From positions 1 through 64,000 of the forward strand of contig NZ_JAAQRO010000032.1 of assembly GCF_012070565.1 (NCBI RefSeq): a DNA stretch of 64,000 nt, given 5' to 3'. Below, in pieces: positions 26,884-36,900 of the stretch; positions within the stretch are counted from its first letter, which is position 1; each line of letters opens with the position of its first letter. The notes under the pieces were generated by a model. That model was not told the DNA's origin and made no database searches. It saw nothing but the letters and a program-made list of their open reading frames with translations. Source of the DNA: Anaerosporobacter faecicola (GTDB taxonomy: Bacteria; Bacillota; Clostridia; Lachnospirales; Lachnospiraceae). Made by a program: the position numbers and the translations under genes.

Positions 26884-27582
26884 GTGGTTACAAGCAATGC
26901 TAATGATAGCAGACCAAGAGAAAACCGTAGCAACGAGGCGAGAAATAATAATTATAGACCTAGAGTAAATCGAGATAATGATAATAATCGCGACCAAAAT
27001 AGATCTTATAATGGAAACCGTGAAAATCGTCCGTATAATAAGGAAGGAAGACCATATAACAAAGAAGCTAGACCGTTTAACAAAGAATCAAGAGGCTTTA
27101 GCAAGCAAGGCGATTCCAACAATCGTGATGGTAGACCTGCAAGACCATACAAACGGGATGGAGAATCATCTGGTAATTACCAGAGAGACAACAATGGATT
27201 CAGAGGCAGGGATAACAGAGACGGTAGAGATACAAGAGGCGGAAGCTATAATAGCTACAACAAAGATCGTGGTTACAACAAAGACCGTGACTATGATTCT
27301 GATAAGAATGAAGGTAGATCTGGTAAAAGCTACGGCAGCAGAGACCAAAGAATGAAAGATACAAGTTCGCGAGAAAAAGAACAACAACCAGATAAATTTG
27401 AAACAATCAAACGTTTAGAGCGTGAGAAAAAAGCCATGCAAAAGAAACAAGAAAGCAAGAAGACAGAAAAGCAGGCAAAACCACAAGTAAAACAGAAGAG
27501 AGCGAAGAATATAGATTGGACTCGAGGATATCAAAATGGTCTTTATGACGATGATGATGAAGACTATACAATGTATCTTTAG
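26884..27582 (+). CDS. Low-complexity Arg/Asn/Gly/Tyr-rich disordered protein
   Basis: The 232-residue product is almost entirely disordered: repeated RPYNKE, NRDGR, NKDRGYNKDRDYD units (about residues 10-160), a Lys/Glu helical stretch (165-205, RLEREKKAMQKKQ), and a distinct acidic-aromatic end containing IDWTRGYQNGLYDDDDEDY. GTG 26884 is chosen because AGGAGGAG ends 8 bases upstream. Composition resembles RNA-binding tails of DEAD-box helicases and phase-separating RGG-like proteins, but there is no folded domain. The short conserved-looking C-terminus suggests a docking motif. Function unknown. It is followed by a terminator and then a helicase gene. Confidence 0.65.
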   Translation: MVTSNANDSRPRENRSNEARNNNYRPRVNRDNDNNRDQNRSYNGNRENRPYNKEGRPYNKEARPFNKESRGFSKQGDSNNRDGRPARPYKRDGESSGNYQRDNNGFRGRDNRDGRDTRGGSYNSYNKDRGYNKDRDYDSDKNEGRSGKSYGSRDQRMKDTSSREKEQQPDKFETIKRLEREKKAMQKKQESKKTEKQAKPQVKQKRAKNIDWTRGYQNGLYDDDDEDYTMYL

Positions 27583-27596
27583 TACAGAGGATTAAC

Positions 27597-27667
27597 AACT
27601 TTTACACCCTGGTAGGAAGAAGGCAAACAAGCTTTTTGAATACCAGGGATGTAGAAGTTTTTTTTAT
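27597..27667 (+). terminator. Intrinsic terminator
   Basis: AACTTTTACACCCTGGTA (27597-27614) pairs with TACCAGGGATGTAGAAGTT (27641-27659), followed by eight T. It ends the low-complexity protein transcript. Confidence 0.9.
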
Positions 27668-27774
27668 AGTTGAAGCTTTTTCGTGACAACACATATTTGT
27701 GAATTATTGCGTATTACGAACAAATGTACTATAATGAAAGATAACGCAGTAAAGAAAAGGAAAGGAATTGCAGA

Positions 27775-30186
27775 ATGTACAAGATTGTGGATCATGTCAT
27801 AAAAGTCTCTGTACGGAATCTAGTGGAGTTCATTTTAAGAAGTGGCAATATTGATAACACACAGGTGATGAACGCAGATGCAGACGCAATGCAGGAAGGA
27901 AGCCGTATTCATCGAAAGATTCAAAAGCGTATGGGAAGTGAATATCAAGCAGAAGTGCCACTTAGTATAACAACGCTAGCATTTACATTAGAGGAAGAAT
28001 ATTCTCTATGCGTAGAAGGACGAGCAGATGGTGTCATTCATACCAACGTATGTGACGACGAGACTGGATTAGAGAAGAATATTGTAATCATTGACGAAAT
28101 CAAAGCAATCTATATGGATCTGAGTTTCTTAAAAGAAGCATTTTCTGTTCATAAGGCACAAGCGATGTGTTATGCCTATATCGTGGCAAGACAAGAACAA
28201 TTGGACCAAATTCAGGTGCGAATGTCCTATTGTAATATCGAAACAGAACAGATGAAATACTTCGAAGAAGATTTTACTTTTTCTTATCTAGAACAATGGT
28301 TTCTTGATTTGACAGCGGCATTTTCCAAATGGCTTCAATGGCAATGTTCCTGGAGGGAAGAACGGAATGCCTCCATTAAGGGAGTGGAATTTCCATTCCC
28401 ATATCGAGAAGGACAAAGAGAGCTAGTAACGGGGGTATATCGGACAATCATACGTAATAAGAAGCTCTATATAGAAGCACCTACCGGTGTAGGTAAGACG
28501 ATTTCTACTGTATATCCTGCAGTTAAGGCAATGGGAGAAGGCTTTAGTAATAAAATCTTCTATATGACGGCGAAGACAATTACTCGAACGGCAGCACAGG
28601 ATACCTTTTCTTTGCTCTCTTTAAAGGGAATGAGATTGAAAGTAACCACGATAACAGCCAAAGACAAATTCTGCATTCTAGAGAAACCAGATTGTAATCC
28701 AGGAGCATGTGAGCGTGCGGAAGGACACTATGACCGAGTAAATGATGCTGTTTACGACTTAATCACTCATGAAGATGCAATAACAAGAGAGTTAATCTTG
28801 TCTTATGCGGCCAAACACCGGGTTTGTCCATTTGAGATGTGCTTGGATGTAACAAACTGGTCCGATGCGGTTATTTGTGATTACAATTATGTGTTTGATC
28901 CTAATGTCTATCTTCGTCGTTTTTTTGCAAATGAAACGAAAAACGATTATATCTTTTTAGTTGATGAAGCCCATAATCTAGTGGAACGAGCAAGAGAGAT
29001 GTATAGTGCACAACTTTTTAAGCAGCATTTTCTAGATGTGAAGAAGATTGTGTCGGGTTACAGTAAGAAGATGAGTAAGAGACTTGATGCATGTAATTCC
29101 AGTCTTCTGAAATTAAAAAGGGCTTGTGAAGAATGTGAAGTCGTAGAGAATATCGGAGATTTAGTTCTGCATCTTATGCGATTAGTTGCGGAATATGAAG
29201 AGTTTTTAGTGGAATGGAAGAACTTTGAAGGGCGAGATCGTTGTTTGGAACTATACCTTCAGATTCGCCATTTTATGAATATGCATGAATTATTAGATGA
29301 GCATTATCTAATCTATTCAGATTATGACGAGATGGAAGGATTTCGTGTAAGACTCCAATGTATGAATCCGACGCATAATCTGGCAAATTGTTTAGCCAAA
29401 GGAAAAAGTGCAATTTTCTTTTCTGCTACACTTCTACCGATTGCATATTATAAAGACCAATTAGCTGGATCTGAAGAGGATTATGCAATCTATGCACCAT
29501 CACCATTTGATAAGGAGCGTCGATTGCTAGTCATTGGAAACGATGTGAGTACGAAATATACAAGAAGAAACAGACAGGAATATGAAAAGATAGCAACCTA
29601 TATTCAGAACTTGGTAAATGGGAAGATCGGAAATTATATGGTGTTTTTTCCATCTTATCAATTGTTAAAAGAAGTAGCCGGTATTGTAGAAGAGAGAAAA
29701 CGAAGGGATGAGATTCAAGCAGATGTGGATATACAGCATAATAACATGACAGAACAAGAGAAGGAGCAGTTCCTAGAAGATTTTGTAGAGAATCCCACAA
29801 GAACAAGAATCGGCTTGTGCGTTATGGGTGGAATCTTCAGCGAAGGAATTGATCTACGAAGCAATCGTTTGATTGGTGTTATCATCGTGGGAACGGGTCT
29901 TCCTATGGTATGCAATGAACGAGAACTGTTTCGTAACTATTACGAACAATATAACGGACATGGTTTTGATTACGCATATCTGTATAATGGAATGAATAAA
30001 GTGTTACAATCAGCAGGACGAGTGATCCGAACCCAAGAGGATCGTGGAATCATCGTACTGCTTGATGAACGGTTTACCAATCGTCAATACCAGAATCTGT
30101 TTCCGAGGGAGTGGTTCCCACACGAAATAACACGAACGGAAGAATTTCCACAATTAGTGCAAAAGTTTTGGTGCGAAACACCGTAA
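27775..30186 (+). CDS. DinG/Rad3-type DNA helicase with N-terminal Cas4-like nuclease domain
   Basis: The 803-residue protein joins two parts. Residues 1-180 look like a PD-(D/E)XK nuclease: GSRIHRKIQ, EGRADGV (near 82), IDEIKAI (near 108) and HKAQAMCYAYI supply the usual Asp, Glu-x-Lys and Gln. Residues 210-800 are an XPD/DinG superfamily-2 helicase with Walker A APTGVGKT (about 235), an iron-sulfur cysteine set (KFCIL, DCNPGAC, VCPFEMC), DEAHN, SATLLP and a C-terminal QSAGRVIR motif VI. It probably unwinds 5'-to-3' and may cleave flaps in repair. It starts behind AAAGGAA. The type is common in clostridia as an annotated ATP-dependent helicase, experimentally little studied. Confidence 0.9.
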   Translation: MYKIVDHVIKVSVRNLVEFILRSGNIDNTQVMNADADAMQEGSRIHRKIQKRMGSEYQAEVPLSITTLAFTLEEEYSLCVEGRADGVIHTNVCDDETGLEKNIVIIDEIKAIYMDLSFLKEAFSVHKAQAMCYAYIVARQEQLDQIQVRMSYCNIETEQMKYFEEDFTFSYLEQWFLDLTAAFSKWLQWQCSWREERNASIKGVEFPFPYREGQRELVTGVYRTIIRNKKLYIEAPTGVGKTISTVYPAVKAMGEGFSNKIFYMTAKTITRTAAQDTFSLLSLKGMRLKVTTITAKDKFCILEKPDCNPGACERAEGHYDRVNDAVYDLITHEDAITRELILSYAAKHRVCPFEMCLDVTNWSDAVICDYNYVFDPNVYLRRFFANETKNDYIFLVDEAHNLVERAREMYSAQLFKQHFLDVKKIVSGYSKKMSKRLDACNSSLLKLKRACEECEVVENIGDLVLHLMRLVAEYEEFLVEWKNFEGRDRCLELYLQIRHFMNMHELLDEHYLIYSDYDEMEGFRVRLQCMNPTHNLANCLAKGKSAIFFSATLLPIAYYKDQLAGSEEDYAIYAPSPFDKERRLLVIGNDVSTKYTRRNRQEYEKIATYIQNLVNGKIGNYMVFFPSYQLLKEVAGIVEERKRRDEIQADVDIQHNNMTEQEKEQFLEDFVENPTRTRIGLCVMGGIFSEGIDLRSNRLIGVIIVGTGLPMVCNERELFRNYYEQYNGHGFDYAYLYNGMNKVLQSAGRVIRTQEDRGIIVLLDERFTNRQYQNLFPREWFPHEITRTEEFPQLVQKFWCETP

Positions 30187-30191
30187 CCCTA

Positions 30192-31070
30192 TTACCAGTT
30201 GTAATACCTTCTTCCTTCTAAAAAATCATAATGACGTAGGTGATTGTATCGGTTATTCAAAAGAAAGAATATACAGGAACCGAGCAATCCACCGAGTACG
30301 CCAAGAAAGATATGTTCCACATCCGTTGCTTCCTGTGCAATAAAATGTTTGCAGAGTTCAATGACGATTGGAAGTGGAAACAAAAGAAGCAAACGGATCA
30401 AATGACCTTTTCTCTTAAAAAGTAGGGCAATATAAAAACCATAAGGCAATGTCACCAAAGCTGATGCAAGAATATATTGAAATAATGGTTTCAAGTCCGT
30501 GTGATTATAGATGGAGTCTTCAATATAGCATGCAATACGATAGAAGGGAATCATATTACCGTGGGATGCTTCCTTTATGGATTGTTCCATTGTACTACTG
30601 ATACAAGGCAATGTAACGGGTTTTGCTACAATGAGTAATGCTAAAAAACCAGCATAGTAGATAATGAACTGAATGGAACTTTTGTTAAAAAAACTAGTGA
30701 AGTGTGCATATTGCTCTCTGGAATCATGAAGATTGTGAATGACAGAGCAAAGCATAGGAATAAGCCAATTAAGCAAAACGAGGTAAAAAAGCTCCTCTTG
30801 GTACTTGATAGAGAAGGCATTTCCTTTTATGAATAAGAATCCGATGACAAAGGAACTAAATAACACAAGGATAAAACTATATAAAAATACAGCATCGAAC
30901 GTATGAGAGGTTCTTATAAATATGCTGGTACACACAAATAAAGTCAAACATAAGATTGCAAAGAACAGAATTCGATTCGTACAAGTGTAGAAAAATACAA
31001 ATTCTGATCCTAGGGTTAACAAACTGACTACGTCAATGATTGTTGTAAGTCGTACAGAAAGACGATTCAT
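30192..31070 (-). CDS. VanZ-like membrane protein
   Basis: The 292-residue protein has about eight hydrophobic segments. The C-terminal half follows the VanZ family plan: GNMIPFYRI, TLPYGFYIALLF, IVIELCKHF, and TDVEHIFLGVLGGLLG, which correspond to N(L)IPF, PLGF, (I)E..Q and D.DDI..N..G. The N-terminal half is an extra four-segment membrane region not present in minimal VanZ proteins. It starts at ATG 31070 behind AAAGGAT. VanZ proteins confer low-level teicoplanin resistance in one context, but the wide family is of unknown function. Its stop is 5 bases from the convergent helicase stop, with no visible terminator. Confidence 0.8.
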   Translation of the reverse strand: MNRLSVRLTTIIDVVSLLTLGSEFVFFYTCTNRILFFAILCLTLFVCTSIFIRTSHTFDAVFLYSFILVLFSSFVIGFLFIKGNAFSIKYQEELFYLVLLNWLIPMLCSVIHNLHDSREQYAHFTSFFNKSSIQFIIYYAGFLALLIVAKPVTLPCISSTMEQSIKEASHGNMIPFYRIACYIEDSIYNHTDLKPLFQYILASALVTLPYGFYIALLFKRKGHLIRLLLLFPLPIVIELCKHFIAQEATDVEHIFLGVLGGLLGSCIFFLLNNRYNHLRHYDFLEGRRYYNW

Positions 31071-31189
31071 GATACCATCCTTTCGAAAAGTAATAATTTG
31101 TTACGACTGATGCATGAATTGTTCCGTTGTATTAGAACTCACAATTCTGAAACATTCGCAATCTGGTATATAAGTGGTGCTACTTGCGT

Positions 31190-31230
31190 ATGTTTGATCG
31201 GCCAACACAGCGTGAAGTGACCGTTTGACC
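31190..31230 (-). repeat. Minus-strand copy of dispersed GGTCAAAAGGTCATTTCAC repeat
   Basis: Read on the minus strand, 31230-31211 is GGTCAAACGGTCACTTCACG, differing from the copies upstream of cysE at only a few positions, followed by CTGTGTTGGCC in place of the TTGTGCTTGCA element. Confidence 0.5.
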
Positions 31231-31424
31231 ATTGCATCATATAATAATAATGAAAATATTAGGAAAATATGTCTATAACCAATTTACTATATATTTCTAC
31301 TTTTGTATAGGGGAAAGTTCGTATATTTTGAATAATTTGGAGTGCATACAGTTGTTTTATCCAATCTATATGATTATAATACTGGTAAAGAAGCAGATAA
31401 AAGAACTAATAAAAGAGTAAGGTA

Positions 31425-31577
31425 ATGGAAAAGTTGGATTTTTACAAGAGGGGTATTGCAAAAGTAATCTGCAATGTGGTAGTATATGGTTCTAGCATTT
31501 TTCTTGGGTATTTAGAAAGGTTTTTACTTAGTCGATTTAAGCAAGAGAATGTATCGTATTTTTATTTGAATGAATAA
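31425..31577 (+). CDS. Possible 50-residue hydrophobic peptide (doubtful)
   Basis: ATG 31425 opens a 50-codon frame with a hydrophobic centre (AKVICNVVVYGSSIFLGYL) flanked by basic residues, as in a one-pass membrane peptide. The upstream TAAGG is only two bases from the ATG, which is poor. It starts 5 bases after the stop of another weak frame. No family was recognised. It may be chance. Confidence 0.2.
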   Translation: MEKLDFYKRGIAKVICNVVVYGSSIFLGYLERFLLSRFKQENVSYFYLNE

Positions 31578-31829
31578 GCAGGACGAAAGAGTCTAGAGGT
31601 AGAACTCCTTTGTTTGCTCATTGCGGAACTTCAATGTGCAGCGGTGGCATTTTGGAGAATAGAGAGTATGGGAACGAAAGACTTTTGATAAAGATTACGT
31701 ACACATGATTACAAATGAAAATGGAGAATATTACATTTGTACGAAAGGTAAAAATCCTTTATAGTAAATAAGCATGTGAAGGTTTGCATCTAAGAAAAAT
31801 GGCTTATGTATATGAAGGAGAATTGTGGA

Positions 31830-32450
31830 ATGAAATATTATTGTAGAATATTGATTGCGCTTATCGGTATTTTCTTTGTAGGGTTAGGTGTGGCGTTTAA
31901 TGCTGCAACGCTATTTGGAAATGATGCGATTGCGATTTTATATGATGGCTTAAGAAATGTATTGAAGATGTCACCAGATCAATTAGGATTGGTTTCGAAC
32001 GGTGTAAATGTTGCAATGATCATCGTTTTATTTTTCTTAGGAAAAAGATTTATTAATATAGGAACGTTGATCTACATTTTGCCATTTGGATTTTTTGTTT
32101 CAATCGGAACGAAGATCTTTCATCTTTTTTTACAACAGGAAAGTTTTATACAACGAATCATTGGAGCTGTTATAGGCTGCAGTGCAACGTATTTTGGAGT
32201 GGCATTATTTATCTGGGTTAATTTGGGACTGGATCCATTTACCGGAGTTGTTATGGCAGTATCGGAAAAATTAAAATGGACGTTTCGTAAGACGAAAATC
32301 TGTTTTGACATTATCATGGTAGCGACTGGATTTCTTATGGGCGGAAAACTTGGCGTGATTACGCTGGTAACCGTATTGACCGCTGGTCCAATTATTCAGT
32401 TCTTTACAGAACAGCTCAGAAAAATCCGCCTAGTGGAAGATAATAAATAA
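31830..32450 (+). CDS. YczE/YitT-like integral membrane protein
   Basis: The 206-residue protein has five to six membrane segments. The opening LIALIGIFFVGLGVAFNAATLFGNDAIAILYDGL and the later GVALFIWVNLGLDPFTGV fit the YczE/YyaS/YitT family (internal duplication with G(L)DPF). ATG 31830 is preferred over the in-frame ATG at 31806 because AAGGAG lies 9 bases upstream. Function is unknown; YczE is linked to lipopeptide production in Bacillus, but that cannot be transferred here. It stands alone, with a terminator-like stem about 100 bases downstream. Confidence 0.75.
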   Translation: MKYYCRILIALIGIFFVGLGVAFNAATLFGNDAIAILYDGLRNVLKMSPDQLGLVSNGVNVAMIIVLFFLGKRFINIGTLIYILPFGFFVSIGTKIFHLFLQQESFIQRIIGAVIGCSATYFGVALFIWVNLGLDPFTGVVMAVSEKLKWTFRKTKICFDIIMVATGFLMGGKLGVITLVTVLTAGPIIQFFTEQLRKIRLVEDNK

Positions 32451-32825
32451 TCAAATTATCTTGTTGCTTGATGCAGAATGTTAGCTATTGGGGAAATAGG
32501 TAAGTGAACATAAGGTTTTTTGTAAAGTTTATATAAGATCATACTATAAAATCTTCATAGAATAGGAAGTTTGAATTAGACGCGAATGTAGTCTTTCTTG
32601 CTTCTTGATTTATGAAGATTTTTTCTGACTTTTTGAACGCATTTCGAAGACATTGCATGTTATGAAATTCCTGTTTGAATTTGTCTACGAAACATTACAA
32701 AATGTGGTAAAATGGGAGTAAAGAAAAGAACTTAGGATAATGTTAAATGAAACGGTTATATAAAAAATTTTGAACAGAAGTTAGACGTTGCATATTCATT
32801 TAGAAAGAGAGGCGAGAAGAAAAAT
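32451..32825. other. Intergenic region upstream of sbcD
   Basis: It holds the terminator at 32548-32625 and then an AT-rich leader to sbcD. No clear -35/-10 pair and no gene were found. Confidence 0.45.
32548..32625 (+). terminator. Intrinsic terminator upstream of sbcD
   Basis: AAAATCTTCATA (32548-32559) pairs with TATGAAGATTTT (32611-32622), with an inner GGAAG/CTTCTT stem and a T-run. Confidence 0.75.
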
Positions 32826-33983
32826 ATGAAATTTATTCATACAGCAGATCTGCATATTGGAAAAGTTGTGAATGAGTTCAGTATGTTGGAAGAACAGAAA
32901 CATGTGTTGGATCAAATCCTAACGATTGCAAAGGAAGAAGAGGCTGACGCTTTGGTATTAGCAGGAGATATCTATGATCGTTCTGTGCCTTCTGCGGAAG
33001 CTGTGATGGTATTAGATCAGTTCCTTCGAGAAGCCACAGCACTGGGAATTTGCATTTTTATGATCAGTGGAAATCATGATTCTCCGGAGCGAATAGCATT
33101 TGGACAGAGCATTATGTTGGAAAAGAAACTATACGTAGAAGGGGTTATCCGAGGGAATATGGAACCCATTGTTCTTGAGGATACATACGGTCCTTTGTAT
33201 GTGTATTTGCTTCCATTTGCAAAGCCGGCGACAATACGACATCTATATCAGGATGAGGAGATTGTATCATGTGAAGATGGTGTTCGTAAGATGATTGAAG
33301 CAGCAGGTGTAGATGAAGCAGCGAGAAATATTTTAGTTACCCATCATTTTGTTACCAATACAGGGAAACCACCAGAACAAAGTGAGTCTGAATCAAATCT
33401 GTTGTTAGGTGGAGCAGAGAATGTAGATATTCATGTGTTTGATGCATTTGATTATGTTGCACTTGGACATATCCATGGTCCACAACGAATGGGAAGGGAT
33501 ACCATACGATATAGTGGTTCACCAATCAAATATTCCTTTTCCGAAGTCTTTCATAAGAAGAGTGTATCAGTAGTGGAAATCAAGGAAAAGGGGAATGTAA
33601 CCATTTGCACAAGGGAGCTGACTCCACTCCATGATATGAGAAAAATTAAAGGGAAACTAGAAGAACTGATGAGTGAAGATGTGTATTCTTTAGCTGATGT
33701 GAATGATTATCTACATGTAACCTTATTGGATCGGCAGGAATTGTATGATCCGATGGGCGAATTGCGAAGTGTCTATCCGAACGTTATGCAGATTGCATTT
33801 GAAAAAAATGAACGGAAGAAGCAAGACGAAGGGCTGGAACAAGCCAGAATCTCAGTAAAACGGAAGAACATCTATGAACATTTTCAGGATTTTTACCAGA
33901 GTGTAACGGGTGAAGAATTGACAGAAGAAGAGGAGCAATGTATGAAGGACACGATTGAGGAGATTGGAGGGGAACAACAATGA
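32826..33983 (+). CDS. sbcD: Exonuclease subunit SbcD
   Basis: This 385-residue calcineurin-like phosphoesterase is the nuclease of the SbcCD (Mre11-Rad50) complex, which processes hairpins and DNA-end blocks. Metal-binding motifs are in order: FIHTADLHIGK, LAGDIYDRS, ISGNHDSP, NILVTHHFV, and ALGHIHGPQ. The length matches the family. It starts at ATG 32826 behind AGGCGAG. Its stop overlaps the sbcC start (ATGA at 33980-33983), indicating tight translational coupling, as expected for two subunits of one complex. Confidence 0.97.
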   Translation: MKFIHTADLHIGKVVNEFSMLEEQKHVLDQILTIAKEEEADALVLAGDIYDRSVPSAEAVMVLDQFLREATALGICIFMISGNHDSPERIAFGQSIMLEKKLYVEGVIRGNMEPIVLEDTYGPLYVYLLPFAKPATIRHLYQDEEIVSCEDGVRKMIEAAGVDEAARNILVTHHFVTNTGKPPEQSESESNLLLGGAENVDIHVFDAFDYVALGHIHGPQRMGRDTIRYSGSPIKYSFSEVFHKKSVSVVEIKEKGNVTICTRELTPLHDMRKIKGKLEELMSEDVYSLADVNDYLHVTLLDRQELYDPMGELRSVYPNVMQIAFEKNERKKQDEGLEQARISVKRKNIYEHFQDFYQSVTGEELTEEEEQCMKDTIEEIGGEQQ

Positions 33984-36900
33984 GACCAATTCAGATCACC
34001 ATTGCAGCGTGGGGCTCCTATAATGAGAAAGTTGTGGTGGATTTTACCCGATTTAATCAGGGAAGTTTATTCTTAATTACAGGACCAACAGGAGCAGGTA
34101 AGACAACAATATTTGATGCCATTTCTTTTGCTCTATATGGAGACGTAAGCGGAAAGACGCGTGAAAAAGGGTCCTTGCGCAGTGACTTTGCTGCAGCGGG
34201 AGAAGATACTTTTGTAGAGTTGCTCTTTGAACACAAAGGAAAACAGTACAAAGTGTACCGTGCACCCAAATACGAACGACCAAAGAAAAGAGGAGAAGGA
34301 ACCACCACATCCCTTGAAGTTGCAGAACTATATGTGGAGGATCAACAGCCAATTGTAATCATAACAGAAGTGAATCGAAAGATTGAAGAAATTCTCGGAT
34401 TGACATATCAGCAATTCAAGCAGGTTTCCATGATTGCCCAGGGGGAATTCCTAGAATTGCTTGTAGCCAGTTCAAAAGACCGTGTTGAAATCTTGCGAAA
34501 TATCTTCAAAACCAATCAATATGAACGTTTGCAGAAGGCGTTAACAGAGAAATCTCTTCGTTTACAAAAAAATCTTGCGGAACAAAATAGCCGATTGGAA
34601 GAAATCGTGAATACATTAGATACAACCAAAGAAGAGGAAGAATTACAAGAATTATTGGAAAGCCCACCTTATCATTATGCAAGAATTCTAACACTTCTTA
34701 AAGAGTCTATTGCAGATGGGAAAAAGCAGGATCGAATACGGGAGGAAGAGATCCAGATAATGGAGAAACGGGAGAAAAAATTAGTTGAAACCATTGCAAA
34801 GGGCGAGAAAGTGATGGAAGATCGAAGACGCCTGCAACTATTGGAAGAAGAACACCTACAACTGGAGGCACAAAAACAAGAAGTTGTGCTAAAACAGGAA
34901 AAAGCAAAATGTGCATTGAAAGCGATGCAGGTAGAATCTTTTGATCGTATGTATGCATCTTCTGTAACGCGCTATACCAATGCAAAAGGAAAATGGGAGA
35001 AGATCAAAGCAGAGTTAGAAGAAGTTAAGCCAGAGCATACCAAGAGGCAGGAACAATTTCAACAGATCGAGGGTATGGAAAAGGTTCTACTACAACTACA
35101 GATGAAACAACAGCAGGTTGAAGGGTATGTTCCATTGATGGAAGAGATAACAACACTTGAGAAAAAGAGGGAACAGAATCTTGTAGAATATAAGAAAAAC
35201 AAGGAGAACCAACAAGCAAGCCTGGAAGAACAAAAACAACTGCAGGAAACATATGAAAAAGAGAAGGAAGAATATGCTTCCTATGAGAATCTGGAAGTAG
35301 CAATTGAACAGAACAAAGCAAAACAGGAGAAACAGAATACCCAATTGAATCGCATTCGTGTGTTACAGCAGAAGAAACAGGAATTAGAGGACCAGATTCG
35401 TAATTGGCAAGCACTTGTTCCAGCGTATAAGGCAATAGAAGAGGAACAGATGCAGGCAAAACGCATTTATGATGAAAAAGAGATGGAATATCGAAGAGCA
35501 ATTGTAGGAATTGTTGCGCGAGAACTAGAGGAGGGAAAACCTTGTCCTGTTTGTGGTTCAACAAGTCATCCAAAAAAAGCAGTTGTGGCACATGATGTTC
35601 CAAACGAGAAGGAAGTTGAAGAATACAAGAAGACAGCGGAGAAAAAGAACGCAGCATATCAGCAATATTTTATTAAAATGACTGGTATGAAAGAAAAACA
35701 GAAGGCACTACAGGAAGAATTGGAGCATTCCTGTCTAGAACAGGATCTTGCCATTAACCAGATTGAGGGAAGAGAGAACGAACTGCTCCTTGCTTTACAG
35801 GAGTTACAACAAGAAGAACAGCTACTTGGTAAGAAGAAAACCAAAAAAGAGGCTGTTAAGAATTGTATCGTTGAAAGAGAAAAAGCGATAAAAGATGTGG
35901 AAAACATATTGTCCCAACTAGGAAACAAAGCACAGCTTTTACAACAGGAACAAAGACAATGGGAAGAACAGCTTCAACAAAAGAAAGAGGCTTTACCAGT
36001 TGAATATAAAACAGTGGAAGCAATTACAGAAACACTGACTACTCTTAAAAATCAAATAGCAGCAAGCAAAAAGGAAATCAGTGCAATTCGAGAAAACTAT
36101 GAAAAAATTAATTCAAGATTTGATCAATTGCAAGCGCTTCGTTGTGAACGAGAAGAGGAGATGCGTTCGATTCATGGACAATCTAAGGAAGAGAAAAAGA
36201 ATCTGGAAGAAGCCCTTATAAAGTATGGATTTTCCTCCAGAGAAGCATACCAACAAGCATTTCTTCCAGAGGAAGAACGAACACGTTTAGAACAAGAAAT
36301 CAAACAATATATGGACACCTATAGTCAAAATGAAGCACAGCAGAAGACGCTTAAAGAAACAATTGGGAAAGAACAGGTTCTTCCCTTGGAGGACTTGCGT
36401 AAGGAACAGGAAAGCTGCAGGAACAAAAAAGCAGAATTGCTTGAAAAACAACAGATTTCCCATACCAAACGAATGGTGAATCAAAAAGCATCACAGGCTT
36501 TAGAAGAAAAGATTAAAAAGCGGGCTGTTTTGGAAGAAGAGTATGGTGTACTAAAACAGTTGGATAATGTGACAAAAGGAAACAATTCCGAGCGTCTGGT
36601 ATTCGAACAATATGTATTGGCATCGTATTTTGAAGACATCCTTCATGCAGCCAATCTGCGATTGCTGGTAATGACCAACAGCCGTTATGAACTTATGCGG
36701 TCAATGGGGGTGAATGATGCCAGAAAGAAAGACAGTTTGGATCTGGAAGTACTTGATCACTATACGGGAAAGAAACGATCGGTGAAATCGCTATCTGGAG
36801 GAGAATCGTTCAAGGCGGCTCTTTCCTTAGCACTTGGTATGTCGGATATTATCCAGAGTTATGCTGGGGGAATTCAGATTGATACGTTATTCATTGATGA

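Larger units (their letters stand above)
31071..31829. other. 759-base region with no convincing gene; repeat copy and decayed frames
   Basis: Only weak frames occur (31232-31420 without ribosome site, and 31425-31577 listed separately). A minus-strand copy of the dispersed repeat lies at 31190-31230. Around 31675-31760 a short open stretch reads FDKDYVHM then GEYYICTKGKNPL, resembling the YDxxxDxYICPxGKxL region of IS1182-like transposases. It is bounded by stops and may be an insertion-sequence remnant. Confidence 0.4.

Noticed and set aside
26978-27355. A 125-codon alternative plus-strand frame inside the low-complexity protein gene
   Set aside because: It arises from the repetitive AAC/AGA/GAT codons; the main frame has the AGGAGG site and the non-repetitive C-terminus.
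31232-31420. A 62-codon frame in the gap upstream of the YczE-like gene
   Set aside because: No ribosome binding site, AT-biased Ile/Tyr/Phe content and no recognisable motif.
35025-35657. A 210-codon open frame on the minus strand inside sbcC
   Set aside because: It has Leu/Val/Phe-rich low-information composition mirroring the coiled-coil codons of sbcC, no ribosome site and no motif; it is a coding shadow.
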